This document shows positions 1-7,009 of a stretch of 8,160 nt of DNA, in pieces; within the stretch, counting starts at the first letter, position 1, and every line of letters begins with the position of its first letter. A program made the position numbers and the translations under genes. The notes beneath the pieces were generated by a model. That model saw only the letters and a program-made list of their open reading frames with translations, was not told the DNA's origin and made no database searches. This DNA comes from an uncultured Actinomycetes bacterium (lineage in GTDB: Bacteria > Actinomycetota > Thermoleophilia > Gaiellales > Gaiellaceae), in contig CAIYXH010000252.1 of assembly GCA_903930195.1 (NCBI GenBank), forward strand, positions 1-8,160, in the 5' to 3' direction.

Positions 1-1
1 G

Positions 2-160
2 ATCATCGCCGTTGCCGACGAGCTCGCTGCCGCGGCCGACCTCGTGCGGACGACGAAGGCCGACGGGCTTCCCGTCGTCGTCATCCGCGGCTTCGAGGCG
101 GCCGGGGACGGGAGCTCCCGCGACCTCGTCATGCCGGCCGAGCGCGACCTCTTCCGATGA
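2..160 (+). CDS. cofE: Coenzyme F420:L-glutamate ligase, C-terminal end (partial)
   Basis: This is the last 52 codons of a gene that begins left of the window; the frame starting at base 2 is open to TGA 158-160. The visible peptide reads as a helix rich in Ala/Leu (ADELAAAADLV), then KADGLPVVVIRGF, then SSRDLVMPAERDLFR. The order ADELA..A..LV - KADG(V/L)PV.(V/L)RG - (S/A)RDLV.P.E.DLF is the characteristic C-terminus of CofE, the GTP-dependent enzyme that adds glutamates to the F420 side chain in the cytoplasm. The identification rests on recalled family pattern over a short stretch, and the catalytic part is outside the window. The stop overlaps the start of the next gene (ATGA), so the two are probably co-transcribed. 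F420 synthesis fits an actinobacterial host. Confidence 0.75.
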   Translation: MIAVADELAAAADLVRTTKADGLPVVVIRGFEAAGDGSSRDLVMPAERDLFR

Positions 161-663
161 GGCTCGAGCCCTTCGAGCCGGCGCACCTGCCGCTCCTGCT
201 CGAGATCTTCACCGACCCCGAGGTCACACGGTTCACCCGGATCCCGAGCCCGCTGCCCGAGGGCTTTGCCGACCGCTGGCTCGAGCGCTACGCCCAGGGC
301 TCACGTGACGGCAGCCGCGCCGGCTTCGCGATCGTCTCCGACGAGGGGGAGGTGCTCGGCATCGCCGTCGCGGCGTCGATCGACGTGCCCGGGCGCACCG
401 CCGAGCTCGGCTACCTGCTGGCGCCCGCGGCGCGGGGCCGGGGTCTCGCGACCCAGGCGCTCCAGGAGCTCACCGAGTGGGCCTTCGCCGAGCGGGGGAT
501 TCTCCGCTGCGAGCTCCTGATCGCGGTCGACAACGTCGCCTCACGGCGCGTGGCCGAACGCGCGGGCTACGCACGCGAGGGCGTGATGCGCTCGAAGCAC
601 CTCAAGGACGGGATCCGCGAGGACACCGAGCTCTGGTCGCGGCTTCCCTCGGATCGAGCGTAG
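157..663 (+). CDS. GNAT family N-acetyltransferase, RimJ/RimL type
   Basis: A complete 168-residue cytosolic protein of typical length for the RimJ/RimL branch of the GNAT superfamily, which transfers acetyl from acetyl-CoA to protein N-termini or small amines. The start is the ATG overlapping the cofE stop; no Shine-Dalgarno is visible, so translation is likely coupled. Motif A, the pyrophosphate-binding loop, is RGRGLA at residues 93-98, preceded by the strand TAELGYLLAP (81-90). Motif B is N126 followed by ASRRVAERAGYAREG (128-142), which is the usual N.(A/S)S..V.E..G(F/Y)..EG signature. The end K(H/D)G..ED..L(W/Y) (residues 148-160) is also typical of this branch. The substrate cannot be read from sequence. 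Its stop lies only 4 bp from the stop of the convergent aminotransferase. Confidence 0.9.
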   Translation: MRLEPFEPAHLPLLLEIFTDPEVTRFTRIPSPLPEGFADRWLERYAQGSRDGSRAGFAIVSDEGEVLGIAVAASIDVPGRTAELGYLLAPAARGRGLATQALQELTEWAFAERGILRCELLIAVDNVASRRVAERAGYAREGVMRSKHLKDGIREDTELWSRLPSDRA

Positions 664-667
664 ACCG

Positions 668-2020
668 TCAGTCGCAGAACTCGTCCGCGACGCTGAGCGC
701 TTCGTCGAGGATCGAGATCCCCTCGTCGAGCTCCTCGCGGGTGATGTTCAGCGGCGGGCAGACCATCGCGACGTTCCAGTGGGCCATCAGGTAGAGCCCC
801 TTGTCGAGCGCCCGCTTCTGCATCGCGGCGACGGGCTTCGCCGCCTCGCCGGAGCCGTTGAACGGCACGAGCGGCTCGCGCGTCTGCCGGTTCTTGACGA
901 GCTCGAGGCCCCAGAAGCAGCCGAGTCCGCGCACCTCGCCGATCGACGGATGCTTGTCGGCGAGCTTCTGCAGCTCGACCTTGAACACCTCTCCCATCGC
1001 GGCGGCGTTCTCGACGATGCCTTCCTCCTGGAACGCCTCGATCGAGGCGACCGCGGAGGCGCAGGCAAGTGGATGGCCGGAGTAGGTGAGGCCGCCGGCG
1101 AAGACCCGCGAGCGGACCCACTCGGCGATCGGCTCGCGCACGGTCATCGCGCCGAGCGGGACGTAGCCCGAGTTGATGCCCTTGGCCATCGTGATGATGT
1201 CCGGGACGACGTCCCAGTTGTCGACGGCGAACCACTTGCCGGTGCGGCCGAAGCCGGCCATCACCTCGTCGGCGATCAGCAGGATCCCGTACTTGTCGCA
1301 GGTCTCGCGGATCGACTGCAGGTAGCCGTCGGGCGGGACGATCACGCCGTTCGTGCCGGTGACCGTCTCGAGGATGACGGCGGCGACGGTGTGCGCGCCC
1401 TCGTACTGGAGGATCTCCTCGAGGTGCGGGCCGCCGGTGCAGACGGGGCACGGATCGGGATGACCCGCCGGGCAGCGATAGGTGAACGGGTCGAACATGC
1501 GGACGGCGCCGGGGATGCCGGGCTCGGCCGGCCAGCGGCGCGGGTCGCCGGTCAGCGTCATCGAGCCGGCCGTCGCTCCGTGGTAGGAGCGGTAGCGCGC
1601 GATGATCTTGTTGCGCCCCGTGTACCAGCGCGCGAGCTTGATCGCGTTCTCGTTGGCCTCGGTGCCGCCGTTCGTGAAGAAGGAGAAGTTGAGGTCGCCC
1701 GGGGTGACCTCGGCGAGAAGCTTGCCGAGGCGGGAGCGCGACTTGGTCGCCATCGGCGGCCCGATCGTCGCGAGCTGCTCCGCCTGCTCCTTGATCGCCG
1801 CGACGACCTTCGGATGGCCGTAGCCGATCGAGACGTTCACGAGCTGCGAGGCGAAGTCGAGGTAGCGCTTGCCGTCGTAGTCCCAGAAGTAGCGCCCTTC
1901 GGCGCCGGCTACCGCGATCGGGTTGATCGCGTCCTGCATCGACCAGGAGTAGAGGACGTACCGCTTCGCATCCTCGACGATCTGCTTGCCCAGCTCGGTA
2001 TCGGTCTCGATAGTCGCCAT
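668..2020 (-). CDS. Class III PLP-dependent aminotransferase (probable omega-amino acid:pyruvate type)
   Basis: A 450-residue cytosolic enzyme, full length for class III (omega) aminotransferases, which move the terminal amino group of beta-alanine, GABA, taurine or similar amines to pyruvate or 2-oxoglutarate. Visible landmarks are FFTNGGTEANE (114-124, cofactor phosphate loop), SYHGAT (145-150, aromatic stacking on PLP), ADEVMAGFGRTG (250-261, Asp251 to the pyridine nitrogen) and the Schiff-base lysine K280 in TMAKGINSGYVPLGA. The ATG at 2020 is chosen because homology to the family begins with the fold at about residue 20; a longer open frame to 2512 runs through the upstream gene and looks like a shadow. 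The start lies 10 nt after the stop of the upstream GNAT gene, with no clear Shine-Dalgarno, suggesting an operon and coupled translation. A Cys/His-rich insertion, C183-P-A-G-H187-P-D-P-C191-P-V-C194, follows the PLP-binding half. With the nearby malonate-semialdehyde dehydrogenase and dihydropyrimidinase, beta-alanine or 3-aminoisobutyrate is the inferred substrate. Taurine:pyruvate aminotransferase is a serious alternative. Confidence 0.93.
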   Translation of the reverse strand: MATIETDTELGKQIVEDAKRYVLYSWSMQDAINPIAVAGAEGRYFWDYDGKRYLDFASQLVNVSIGYGHPKVVAAIKEQAEQLATIGPPMATKSRSRLGKLLAEVTPGDLNFSFFTNGGTEANENAIKLARWYTGRNKIIARYRSYHGATAGSMTLTGDPRRWPAEPGIPGAVRMFDPFTYRCPAGHPDPCPVCTGGPHLEEILQYEGAHTVAAVILETVTGTNGVIVPPDGYLQSIRETCDKYGILLIADEVMAGFGRTGKWFAVDNWDVVPDIITMAKGINSGYVPLGAMTVREPIAEWVRSRVFAGGLTYSGHPLACASAVASIEAFQEEGIVENAAAMGEVFKVELQKLADKHPSIGEVRGLGCFWGLELVKNRQTREPLVPFNGSGEAAKPVAAMQKRALDKGLYLMAHWNVAMVCPPLNITREELDEGISILDEALSVADEFCD

Positions 2021-2030
2021 GCAAGTGATT

Positions 2031-2798
2031 TTACAGGCGGTCGACGAGAAGTTCGATCGAGCCGATCCGCCGGAAGCCGAGACGCGCCAGAATCGGTGCC
2101 GACATTGCGCCTGCCGAGACGGCGAGCCGCGGGGTTCCGCGTTCCACCGCATCCTCCCAGCGCGCGTGGACGAGCGCGGTGTAGACGCCATGCCCGCGTG
2201 CCGAGCGCAGCGTCGCGCCGCCGAGCAGGATGCCCGCCGCAGGCGTGAAGACGCCGCGGCCGAAGCCGACCGGCGTGCCGTCGAGCACGGCGAGGTAGTG
2301 GCGTGTGTCCCCGTCGGCCGACAGCACCTCCCAGTGGGCGGGGTTGGTCGCGCGCCGCTCGGCCCGGGTCTCCTCGGGGACGCCCCACACCTCCCAGTCG
2401 ACCTCGAGCCCGCGGGCGAAGTCCTCGTAGGTCTCGACGCGCCGCACCTCCACGGCAGGCGTGCCCCTGGGACGGTGGTCGATCGTGAGCGAGGTGAGGC
2501 CCGGGATCTCACCGTCGGGCGCGAGGCCGAGGGCCTTCAGCTGCGCGCCCAGGTCGCGGGGCGTCGAGAGCTCGCCGCTCCACCAGGTCACCTCCGACAC
2601 GTCGTGCGCGCGGGCGAGCGCGCGCACCTCCTCGACCACTGCGCCGATGTCGCGGCTCTCGAGACGGAGCCGTTGCACCGACCCCTTGTCGCCCCAGAGC
2701 GAGACGACGTACCGGGCGGTCGCGATCGTCGTGGTCGACGGATCGGGCCCGAGCCAGAGGCGCGGCTCCTCCGCCAACTCGAGCATGGCCCCGTCCAT
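2031..2798 (-). CDS. GNAT-like acetyltransferase, possibly two tandem GNAT folds
   Basis: A 255-residue protein. The C-terminal half is a recognisable GNAT domain: a YLAVLDGTPVGFGRG strand pair (168-182), motif A RSARGHGVYTALV (198-210) and the motif B-like SAPILARLGFRRIG (233-246). The N-terminal half (about 20-110) has no acetyl-CoA loop. It does contain VSEVTWWSG...LGAQLKALGLAP...LTSLTI (67-106), which resembles the last strands and helix of a degenerate GNAT fold, so a tandem-GNAT architecture is inferred. The start is uncertain. ATG at 2798 is preceded at 7 nt by TAGCGT, a possible -10 box giving a leaderless transcript; ATG at 2786 is the alternative. An upstream open frame to 2915 would overlap the divergent dehydrogenase gene and is unlikely. 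It lies first in the pair with the aminotransferase; a detoxifying or amine-acetylating role is possible but not shown. Confidence 0.82.
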   Translation of the reverse strand: MDGAMLELAEEPRLWLGPDPSTTTIATARYVVSLWGDKGSVQRLRLESRDIGAVVEEVRALARAHDVSEVTWWSGELSTPRDLGAQLKALGLAPDGEIPGLTSLTIDHRPRGTPAVEVRRVETYEDFARGLEVDWEVWGVPEETRAERRATNPAHWEVLSADGDTRHYLAVLDGTPVGFGRGVFTPAAGILLGGATLRSARGHGVYTALVHARWEDAVERGTPRLAVSAGAMSAPILARLGFRRIGSIELLVDRL

Positions 2799-2853
2799 CC
2801 GCGGGACGCTACCGCGCGATACCCTCCCACGGACATCTCGAGGGAGGCACCCC
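2799..2853. promoter_or_regulatory. Divergent promoter region between GNAT/aminotransferase and mmsA
   Basis: This 55-bp gap must hold the promoters of both divergent units unless they start inside the genes. Leftward, TAGCGT (2806-2811 on the minus strand) sits 7 nt before the GNAT ATG and matches the TAnnnT pattern of a leaderless start; I see no good -35. Rightward, the stretch GATACCCT around 2819-2825 is a weak -10 candidate. AGGGAGG at 2841-2847 is a strong ribosome binding site 6 nt before GTG 2854 and decides that start. The compactness implies co-regulation of the two units, but no operator is evident. Confidence 0.45.
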
Positions 2854-4371
<1,518 letters not shown>

Positions 4372-4373
4372 CG

Positions 4374-4556
4374 ATGCTCGGCGACGTCCTGGCCCAGCTC
4401 GTGCTCCAGTTTCTGGCTGGCCCTCTCCTGCGGATCGCGTGGGCGGTGCTCGCCGGCATCGGGTGGGTTGCTCGGAGCATCGTCTCCAGCGGGCGTCAGT
4501 TCCTCGTCTGGAGCGTTCAGCGAAAGACGATCCAGCGCAGCGCGCAGTACATGTAG
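4374..4556 (+). CDS. Hypothetical 60-residue hydrophobic protein (doubtful)
   Basis: An open frame begins with ATG 2 nt after the mmsA stop and encodes 60 residues. The N-terminal two thirds is hydrophobic and could form one or two membrane segments (about residues 4-16 and 20-34). The tail is polar and basic (RKTIQRSAQYM). Third codon positions are mostly G or C, as in true genes here. Against it: no Shine-Dalgarno is visible, and the last 40 bp overlap the 3' end of the convergent GtrA gene. I recognise no family. It could be a translationally coupled small membrane protein or simply the mmsA-GtrA spacer in a GC-rich genome. Confidence 0.35.
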   Translation: MLGDVLAQLVLQFLAGPLLRIAWAVLAGIGWVARSIVSSGRQFLVWSVQRKTIQRSAQYM

Positions 4557-4987
4557 ACCCCTTCGCAGCACGCCGCCGCGACGCGGGCAAGGTGATACTC
4601 GAGCCCGGCGGCGGCGAGCGCGTCCGCGACGCCGAGGATGAACGCCGCGTAGTTGATCGCAACGGCGACGACGTAGACGGCGAGCTGCCTGCCGGCGGGC
4701 GCATGCGAGCGGAAGTTAAAGCGGCGGTTGAAGAAGAAGCTGAGGGCGAAGGACGTGAGGTAGCCGGCCGTGAACGCGACCGGCAGCGGCAGGCCGAAGC
4801 CGCTGTGCAGCAGCGTGAGCAGCGACAGGTCGAGCACGAAGCCGGAGCCGTTGATCAGCGCGAAGCCGACGAACGTGGGCGCGACGCGCGTGTCGAGGCC
4901 GAACGGCAGCGCCGCGACCACGCGGCTCATCGCGGTGATGAAGCGGTCGTCGTCGCCGGGAGAGCTCAACGCGTCGGTTGCGGCCAC
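4517..4987 (-). CDS. GtrA-family integral membrane protein
   Basis: With the GTG 4987 start this is a 156-residue polytopic membrane protein with four predicted spans at about 36-60, 66-87, 101-127 and 132-152. Family hallmarks are NGSGFVLDL in span 1 (46-54), SFFFNRRFNFR after span 2 (83-93) and the C-terminal RWIVFR; GtrA proteins carry an N-R-(R/K)-(W/F)-x-F box after span 2 and a similar end. GtrA-like proteins are implicated in moving lipid-linked sugars across the membrane or in glycosylation of cell-wall polymers. The start is unsettled. GTG 4987 has GGAG only 3 nt upstream; ATG 4930 gives 137 residues and a short N-tail more typical of the family; the frame stays open to TTG 5080. Residues before span 1 are acidic and Ser-rich, probably cytosolic. 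No glycosyltransferase partner is in the window. Confidence 0.88.
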   Translation of the reverse strand: MAATDALSSPGDDDRFITAMSRVVAALPFGLDTRVAPTFVGFALINGSGFVLDLSLLTLLHSGFGLPLPVAFTAGYLTSFALSFFFNRRFNFRSHAPAGRQLAVYVVAVAINYAAFILGVADALAAAGLEYHLARVAAACCEGVYMYCALRWIVFR

Positions 4988-5006
4988 GTCCTCCGAGTCT
5001 GGCGCA

Positions 5007-5037
5007 ACAGTCGTGTCTCGCACGTGACTGTCGTGTC
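5007..5037. promoter_or_regulatory. Tandem direct repeat, candidate operator between GtrA and VOC genes
   Basis: The 11-mers ACAGTCGTGTC (5007-5017) and ACTGTCGTGTC (5027-5037) differ at one base and start exactly 20 bp apart, about two helical turns. They lie in the divergent spacer between the GtrA gene and the VOC gene. That arrangement suits binding of a dimer or two monomers of a regulator to one DNA face. No promoter boxes could be placed with confidence. If the GtrA frame really started at TTG 5080 the repeats would be coding, which would weaken the case. Confidence 0.3.
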
Positions 5038-5112
5038 GCAAGGCGGTGACCGATGAGTCCCGCGCGCGGCGATCGTCCAAGCTTCGGAACCCTTCCCGAC
5101 CAAGGAGAACAG

Positions 5113-5505
5113 ATGCCCAGCAGCCTGCACCTCACCGAGATCGGCCGCGTCGCCGTTCCGAGCCCCGACCAGGACGCCGCCCTCGCGTTCTACGTCGACG
5201 CGCTTGGGTTCACACTGACGACCGACGACACCTTTGCCGATGGGCAGATGCGCTGGATCGAGGTCACCCCGCCGGCCGGTGGCACGCCGCTCGCGCTCGT
5301 CCCGCCGCGGCCGGGTGGCCCGACCGGCGTCGAGACGGGGATCATCCTCTCGTCGTCCTCGATCGATGCCGACCACGCCGCGCTGAGCGCTGCGGGCGTC
5401 GACGTCGACCCCGAGGTCGTTCGCTGGGGTCCGCCCGTGCCGCCGATGTTCAACCTGCGCGACCCGAACGGCAACACGCTGATGATCGTCGAGCCGCTCG
5501 ACTGA
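5113..5505 (+). CDS. VOC family protein (glyoxalase/dioxygenase fold)
   Basis: A 130-residue cytosolic protein, the usual size of a single-module vicinal-oxygen-chelate protein. The start is ATG 5113, fixed by AAGGAG at 5102-5107 with a 5-nt gap; an earlier in-frame ATG at 5053 lacks such a site. The first beta-alpha-beta module is LTEIGRVAVPSPDQDAALAF then YVDALGFTLTTDD (residues about 7-40). The second ends with the classic FNLRDPNGNTLMIVEPL (about 113-129), where the Glu near the end is the usual metal ligand. At the position of the common N-terminal His ligand (usually H/R-V in the first strand) the protein has RVAV, so metal binding may be altered. Substrate unknown: such proteins include lactoylglutathione lyases, extradiol dioxygenases, epimerases and antibiotic-binding proteins. 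The gene appears monocistronic and ends at the hairpin at 5520. Confidence 0.9.
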   Translation: MPSSLHLTEIGRVAVPSPDQDAALAFYVDALGFTLTTDDTFADGQMRWIEVTPPAGGTPLALVPPRPGGPTGVETGIILSSSSIDADHAALSAAGVDVDPEVVRWGPPVPPMFNLRDPNGNTLMIVEPLD

Positions 5506-5519
5506 TCCAAGACGGATTG

Positions 5520-5547
5520 GAGGGACAGGGCTTCAGCCCTGTCCCTC
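5520..5547. terminator. Strong perfect hairpin, probable bidirectional terminator
   Basis: A perfect 12-bp stem, GAGGGACAGGGC (5520-5531) pairing with GCCCTGTCCCTC (5536-5547), closes a TTCA tetraloop. It lies 14 bp after the VOC stop and 7 bp from the stop of the convergent DUF3761 gene, so it can end both transcripts. No T-run follows on either strand, which is common for actinobacterial terminators. The sequence could also be a dispersed genomic palindrome; only one copy is in this window. Confidence 0.7.
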
Positions 5548-5554
5548 GGGCGGA

Positions 5555-5821
5555 CTACGGGTGGTGGATCCAGACGGAGACGCCGCCGTGGCCGGAGCAG
5601 GTGCCGGACGCGTGCTCGGAGTAGCTGTACGTCCCGTCGCGACAGTGCGCCGTCGCGCCCTTCGGGCTCGTCGAGGGCCGGTGGACGCAGTGGTGGCTCA
5701 CGTTGAGGTAGTAGCCGGCGCTGCAGGTGGCCCCGGCGGGCGTCGCGGACGCGGAGACGCCGGTGACGGCACAGGCGATCGCCGCCACGAGCGCCGCGAG
5801 CAGCAGGCGTCCTCTCCCCAT
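5555..5821 (-). CDS. Small secreted DUF3761-family protein
   Basis: An 88-residue precursor. The start ATG 5821 is supported by GAGGA (minus strand 5829-5833) 7 nt upstream, and it places a signal peptide exactly at the N-terminus: basic MGRGR, hydrophobic core LLLAALVAAIACAVTGV, likely cleavage after ASA near residue 26. The mature part has four cysteines (C33, C45, C60, C75), enough for two disulfides. It also carries the DUF3761 pattern: a (G)YY.N.S..CVHRP segment (37-49), ATAHCRDGTYSYSEHASGTCSGHGGVSVW (57-84). Function of this family is not known; the protein is expected to be exported and stabilised by disulfides. It is convergent with the VOC gene and divergent from the epimerase gene (62 bp apart). 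Confidence 0.88.
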   Translation of the reverse strand: MGRGRLLLAALVAAIACAVTGVSASATPAGATCSAGYYLNVSHHCVHRPSTSPKGATAHCRDGTYSYSEHASGTCSGHGGVSVWIHHP

Positions 5822-5849
5822 GCGGCGATCCTCGCCCTTTATGGCCAGG

Positions 5850-5877
5850 TTGTCTAGTCCCCGCTCCGTGGGATACT
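5850..5877 (+). promoter_or_regulatory. Candidate promoter for a leaderless epimerase transcript
   Basis: TTGTCT (5850-5855) and GATACT (5872-5877) each match the housekeeping -35 and -10 consensus at four of six positions, with a 16-bp spacer. Transcription would begin 6-8 nt downstream of the -10 box, essentially at the GTG codon at 5884. No Shine-Dalgarno precedes that codon, which is consistent with leaderless translation, frequent in actinobacteria. Confidence 0.5.
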
Positions 5878-5883
5878 CCAAGC

Positions 5884-6750
5884 GTGAAGGTCGTCATCGG
5901 CGGTGGCTCGGGTCTGATCGGAGCGGCACTCGTCCGCTCCCTCGAGCGCGACGGGAACGAGGTCGTCGTCGTCTCGCGCGAGGCGGGGCCGGGCGAGGTC
6001 GCGTGGGAGGACGTCGGCCGCGAGGTCGACGGCGCCGACGCGGTCGTGAATCTCGCCGGCGTCTCGATCGGCGGGCCGCGATGGACGGCCGGCCGCAAGG
6101 AGGCGATCCGCGCGAGCCGGATCGAGACGACGCGGACGCTCGCGCGGGCGATCGACGCCGCCGAGCGGCGTCCGGACGTCTTCGTCACGGCGTCCGGGAT
6201 CGACATCTACGGCGATACCGGCGACATCCTCGTGGACGAGTCCTCTCCGCCGGGCTCGACGTTCCTCGCCCGTGTCTGCACGGAGTGGGAGGACGCCGCG
6301 GCCGATGTCCCCGTCCGGCACGTTGCCGTGCGGACGTCGCTCGTCGTCGCCCCCGGTGCGAAGGCGGTCTCGCTGATGGCGCTGCCGTTCCGCTTCTTCG
6401 TCGGCGGGCCGCTCGGCAACGGCCGCCAGTGGTTCCCCTGGATCGCCCTCGACGATCTCGTCGCCGTCTATCGGCGGGCGCTCGAGGACGACGCGCTGCG
6501 AGGGCCGGTGAACGCGGTGGCGCCCGGCATCCTCCGGCAGTCGGAGGCGGCGAAGGTCTTCGGTGCGGTACTCGGGCGACCCTCGGTGCTTCCTGCACCG
6601 GCGCCCCTCTTGCGGCTCGCACTCGGCGAGCAGGCCGACCTGCTCCTCCACGGCCAGCGGGCCGCGTCAGGCAAGCTCGGCGATCTCGTCTTCGAGCAGC
6701 CGGATCTCCGGTCTGCGCTCGAGGACGCCTTGCGTCAAAGCTCGTCCTAG
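5884..6750 (+). CDS. TIGR01777-family NAD(P)-dependent epimerase/oxidoreductase
   Basis: A 288-residue extended short-chain-dehydrogenase-like protein of the TIGR01777 (YfcH-type) family, about the normal length. The start is GTG 5884, which puts the nucleotide-binding KVVIGGGSGLIG (residues 2-13) at the extreme N-terminus. Next come VVNLAGVSIGGPRW (54-67), a WTAGRKEAIRASRIETTRTL helix (67-86) and TASGIDIYGDTGD (102-114), where the catalytic-type Ser104 and Tyr109 lie but the SDR Lys at Tyr+4 is Gly. Absence of this Lys is, as I recall, usual in the family. FLARVCTEWE (127-136) and QWFPWIALDDLV (182-193) follow. The C-terminal DUF1731-like region (about 218-282) ends with the ASGKLGDLVFEQPDLRSALEDAL helix. 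The physiological substrate of the family is not established. The stop codon overlaps the stop of the convergent micropeptide in a shared CTAG. Confidence 0.92.
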   Translation: MKVVIGGGSGLIGAALVRSLERDGNEVVVVSREAGPGEVAWEDVGREVDGADAVVNLAGVSIGGPRWTAGRKEAIRASRIETTRTLARAIDAAERRPDVFVTASGIDIYGDTGDILVDESSPPGSTFLARVCTEWEDAAADVPVRHVAVRTSLVVAPGAKAVSLMALPFRFFVGGPLGNGRQWFPWIALDDLVAVYRRALEDDALRGPVNAVAPGILRQSEAAKVFGAVLGRPSVLPAPAPLLRLALGEQADLLLHGQRAASGKLGDLVFEQPDLRSALEDALRQSSS

Positions 6751-6857
6751 CGGACGCGCGCTCCGACGCCGAACATCTTCAGAAACCCGGTACCGACGGT
6801 GCCGATGGTGCCGAGCACGAAGGCGACGGTGGCGACGTTCCAGATCACTGCGGTCAT
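6747..6857 (-). CDS. 36-residue single-span membrane peptide
   Basis: A small gene starting at ATG 6857 with an excellent Shine-Dalgarno, AAGGAGG (minus strand 6865-6871), 7 nt upstream; this is the best ribosome binding site in the window. It encodes 36 residues. Residues 3-26 (AVIWNVATVAFVLG...VGTGF) form one hydrophobic, Thr/Gly-rich span with a GxxGxxGxG-like face (G16, G19, G22, G24), and the tail KMFGVGARVR is basic, so an N-out/C-in topology is expected. The frame is open upstream to 7019, but that extension crosses the AT-rich promoter and lacks a ribosome binding site. No family is recognised. Gly-rich spacing suggests helix packing, as in small regulatory subunits or short membrane modulators, but this is speculation. 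Its stop TAG (6747-6749) overlaps the epimerase stop. Confidence 0.65.
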   Translation of the reverse strand: MTAVIWNVATVAFVLGTIGTVGTGFLKMFGVGARVR

Positions 6858-6910
6858 CTTTGTCCCTCCTTCCGTTCGTTCGAGGTGTCTCGATCGATTT
6901 CTTGAATCCC

Positions 6911-6939
6911 ATAGTAGAGAGGCGATCCATAGAGCGCAA
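6911..6939 (-). promoter_or_regulatory. Candidate promoter of the 36-residue peptide gene
   Basis: On the minus strand TTGCGC (6934-6939) and TACTAT (6911-6916) are separated by 17 bp, the ideal housekeeping spacing; the -10 box matches at four positions and the -35 at three. It sits in the most AT-rich stretch of the window (about 6885-7000). The predicted transcript would start near 6904, giving a leader of about 45-50 nt before ATG 6857 that includes the strong ribosome binding site. Confidence 0.5.
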
Positions 6940-7009
6940 ATACGACTTTGCAGAATATCCATCATTTTACGCTTATGTGTTTTACCTGCCTGAAACAGCC
7001 AGTCTCCGA

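Noticed and set aside
779..2248. Long plus-strand open frame opposite the aminotransferase
   Set aside because: It is the antisense shadow of a highly GC-biased gene, rich in Arg/Asp/Val with no domain, and covers a well-supported PLP enzyme.
2021..2512. N-terminal extension of the aminotransferase frame up to 2512
   Set aside because: It runs entirely inside the GNAT gene on the same strand in another frame, is low-complexity Arg/Ser/Ala, and class III homology starts only after ATG 2020.
2461..2853. Upstream extension of the mmsA frame to 2461
   Set aside because: It reads antisense to the GNAT gene, and the AGGGAGG before GTG 2854 fixes the start at the normal family N-terminus.
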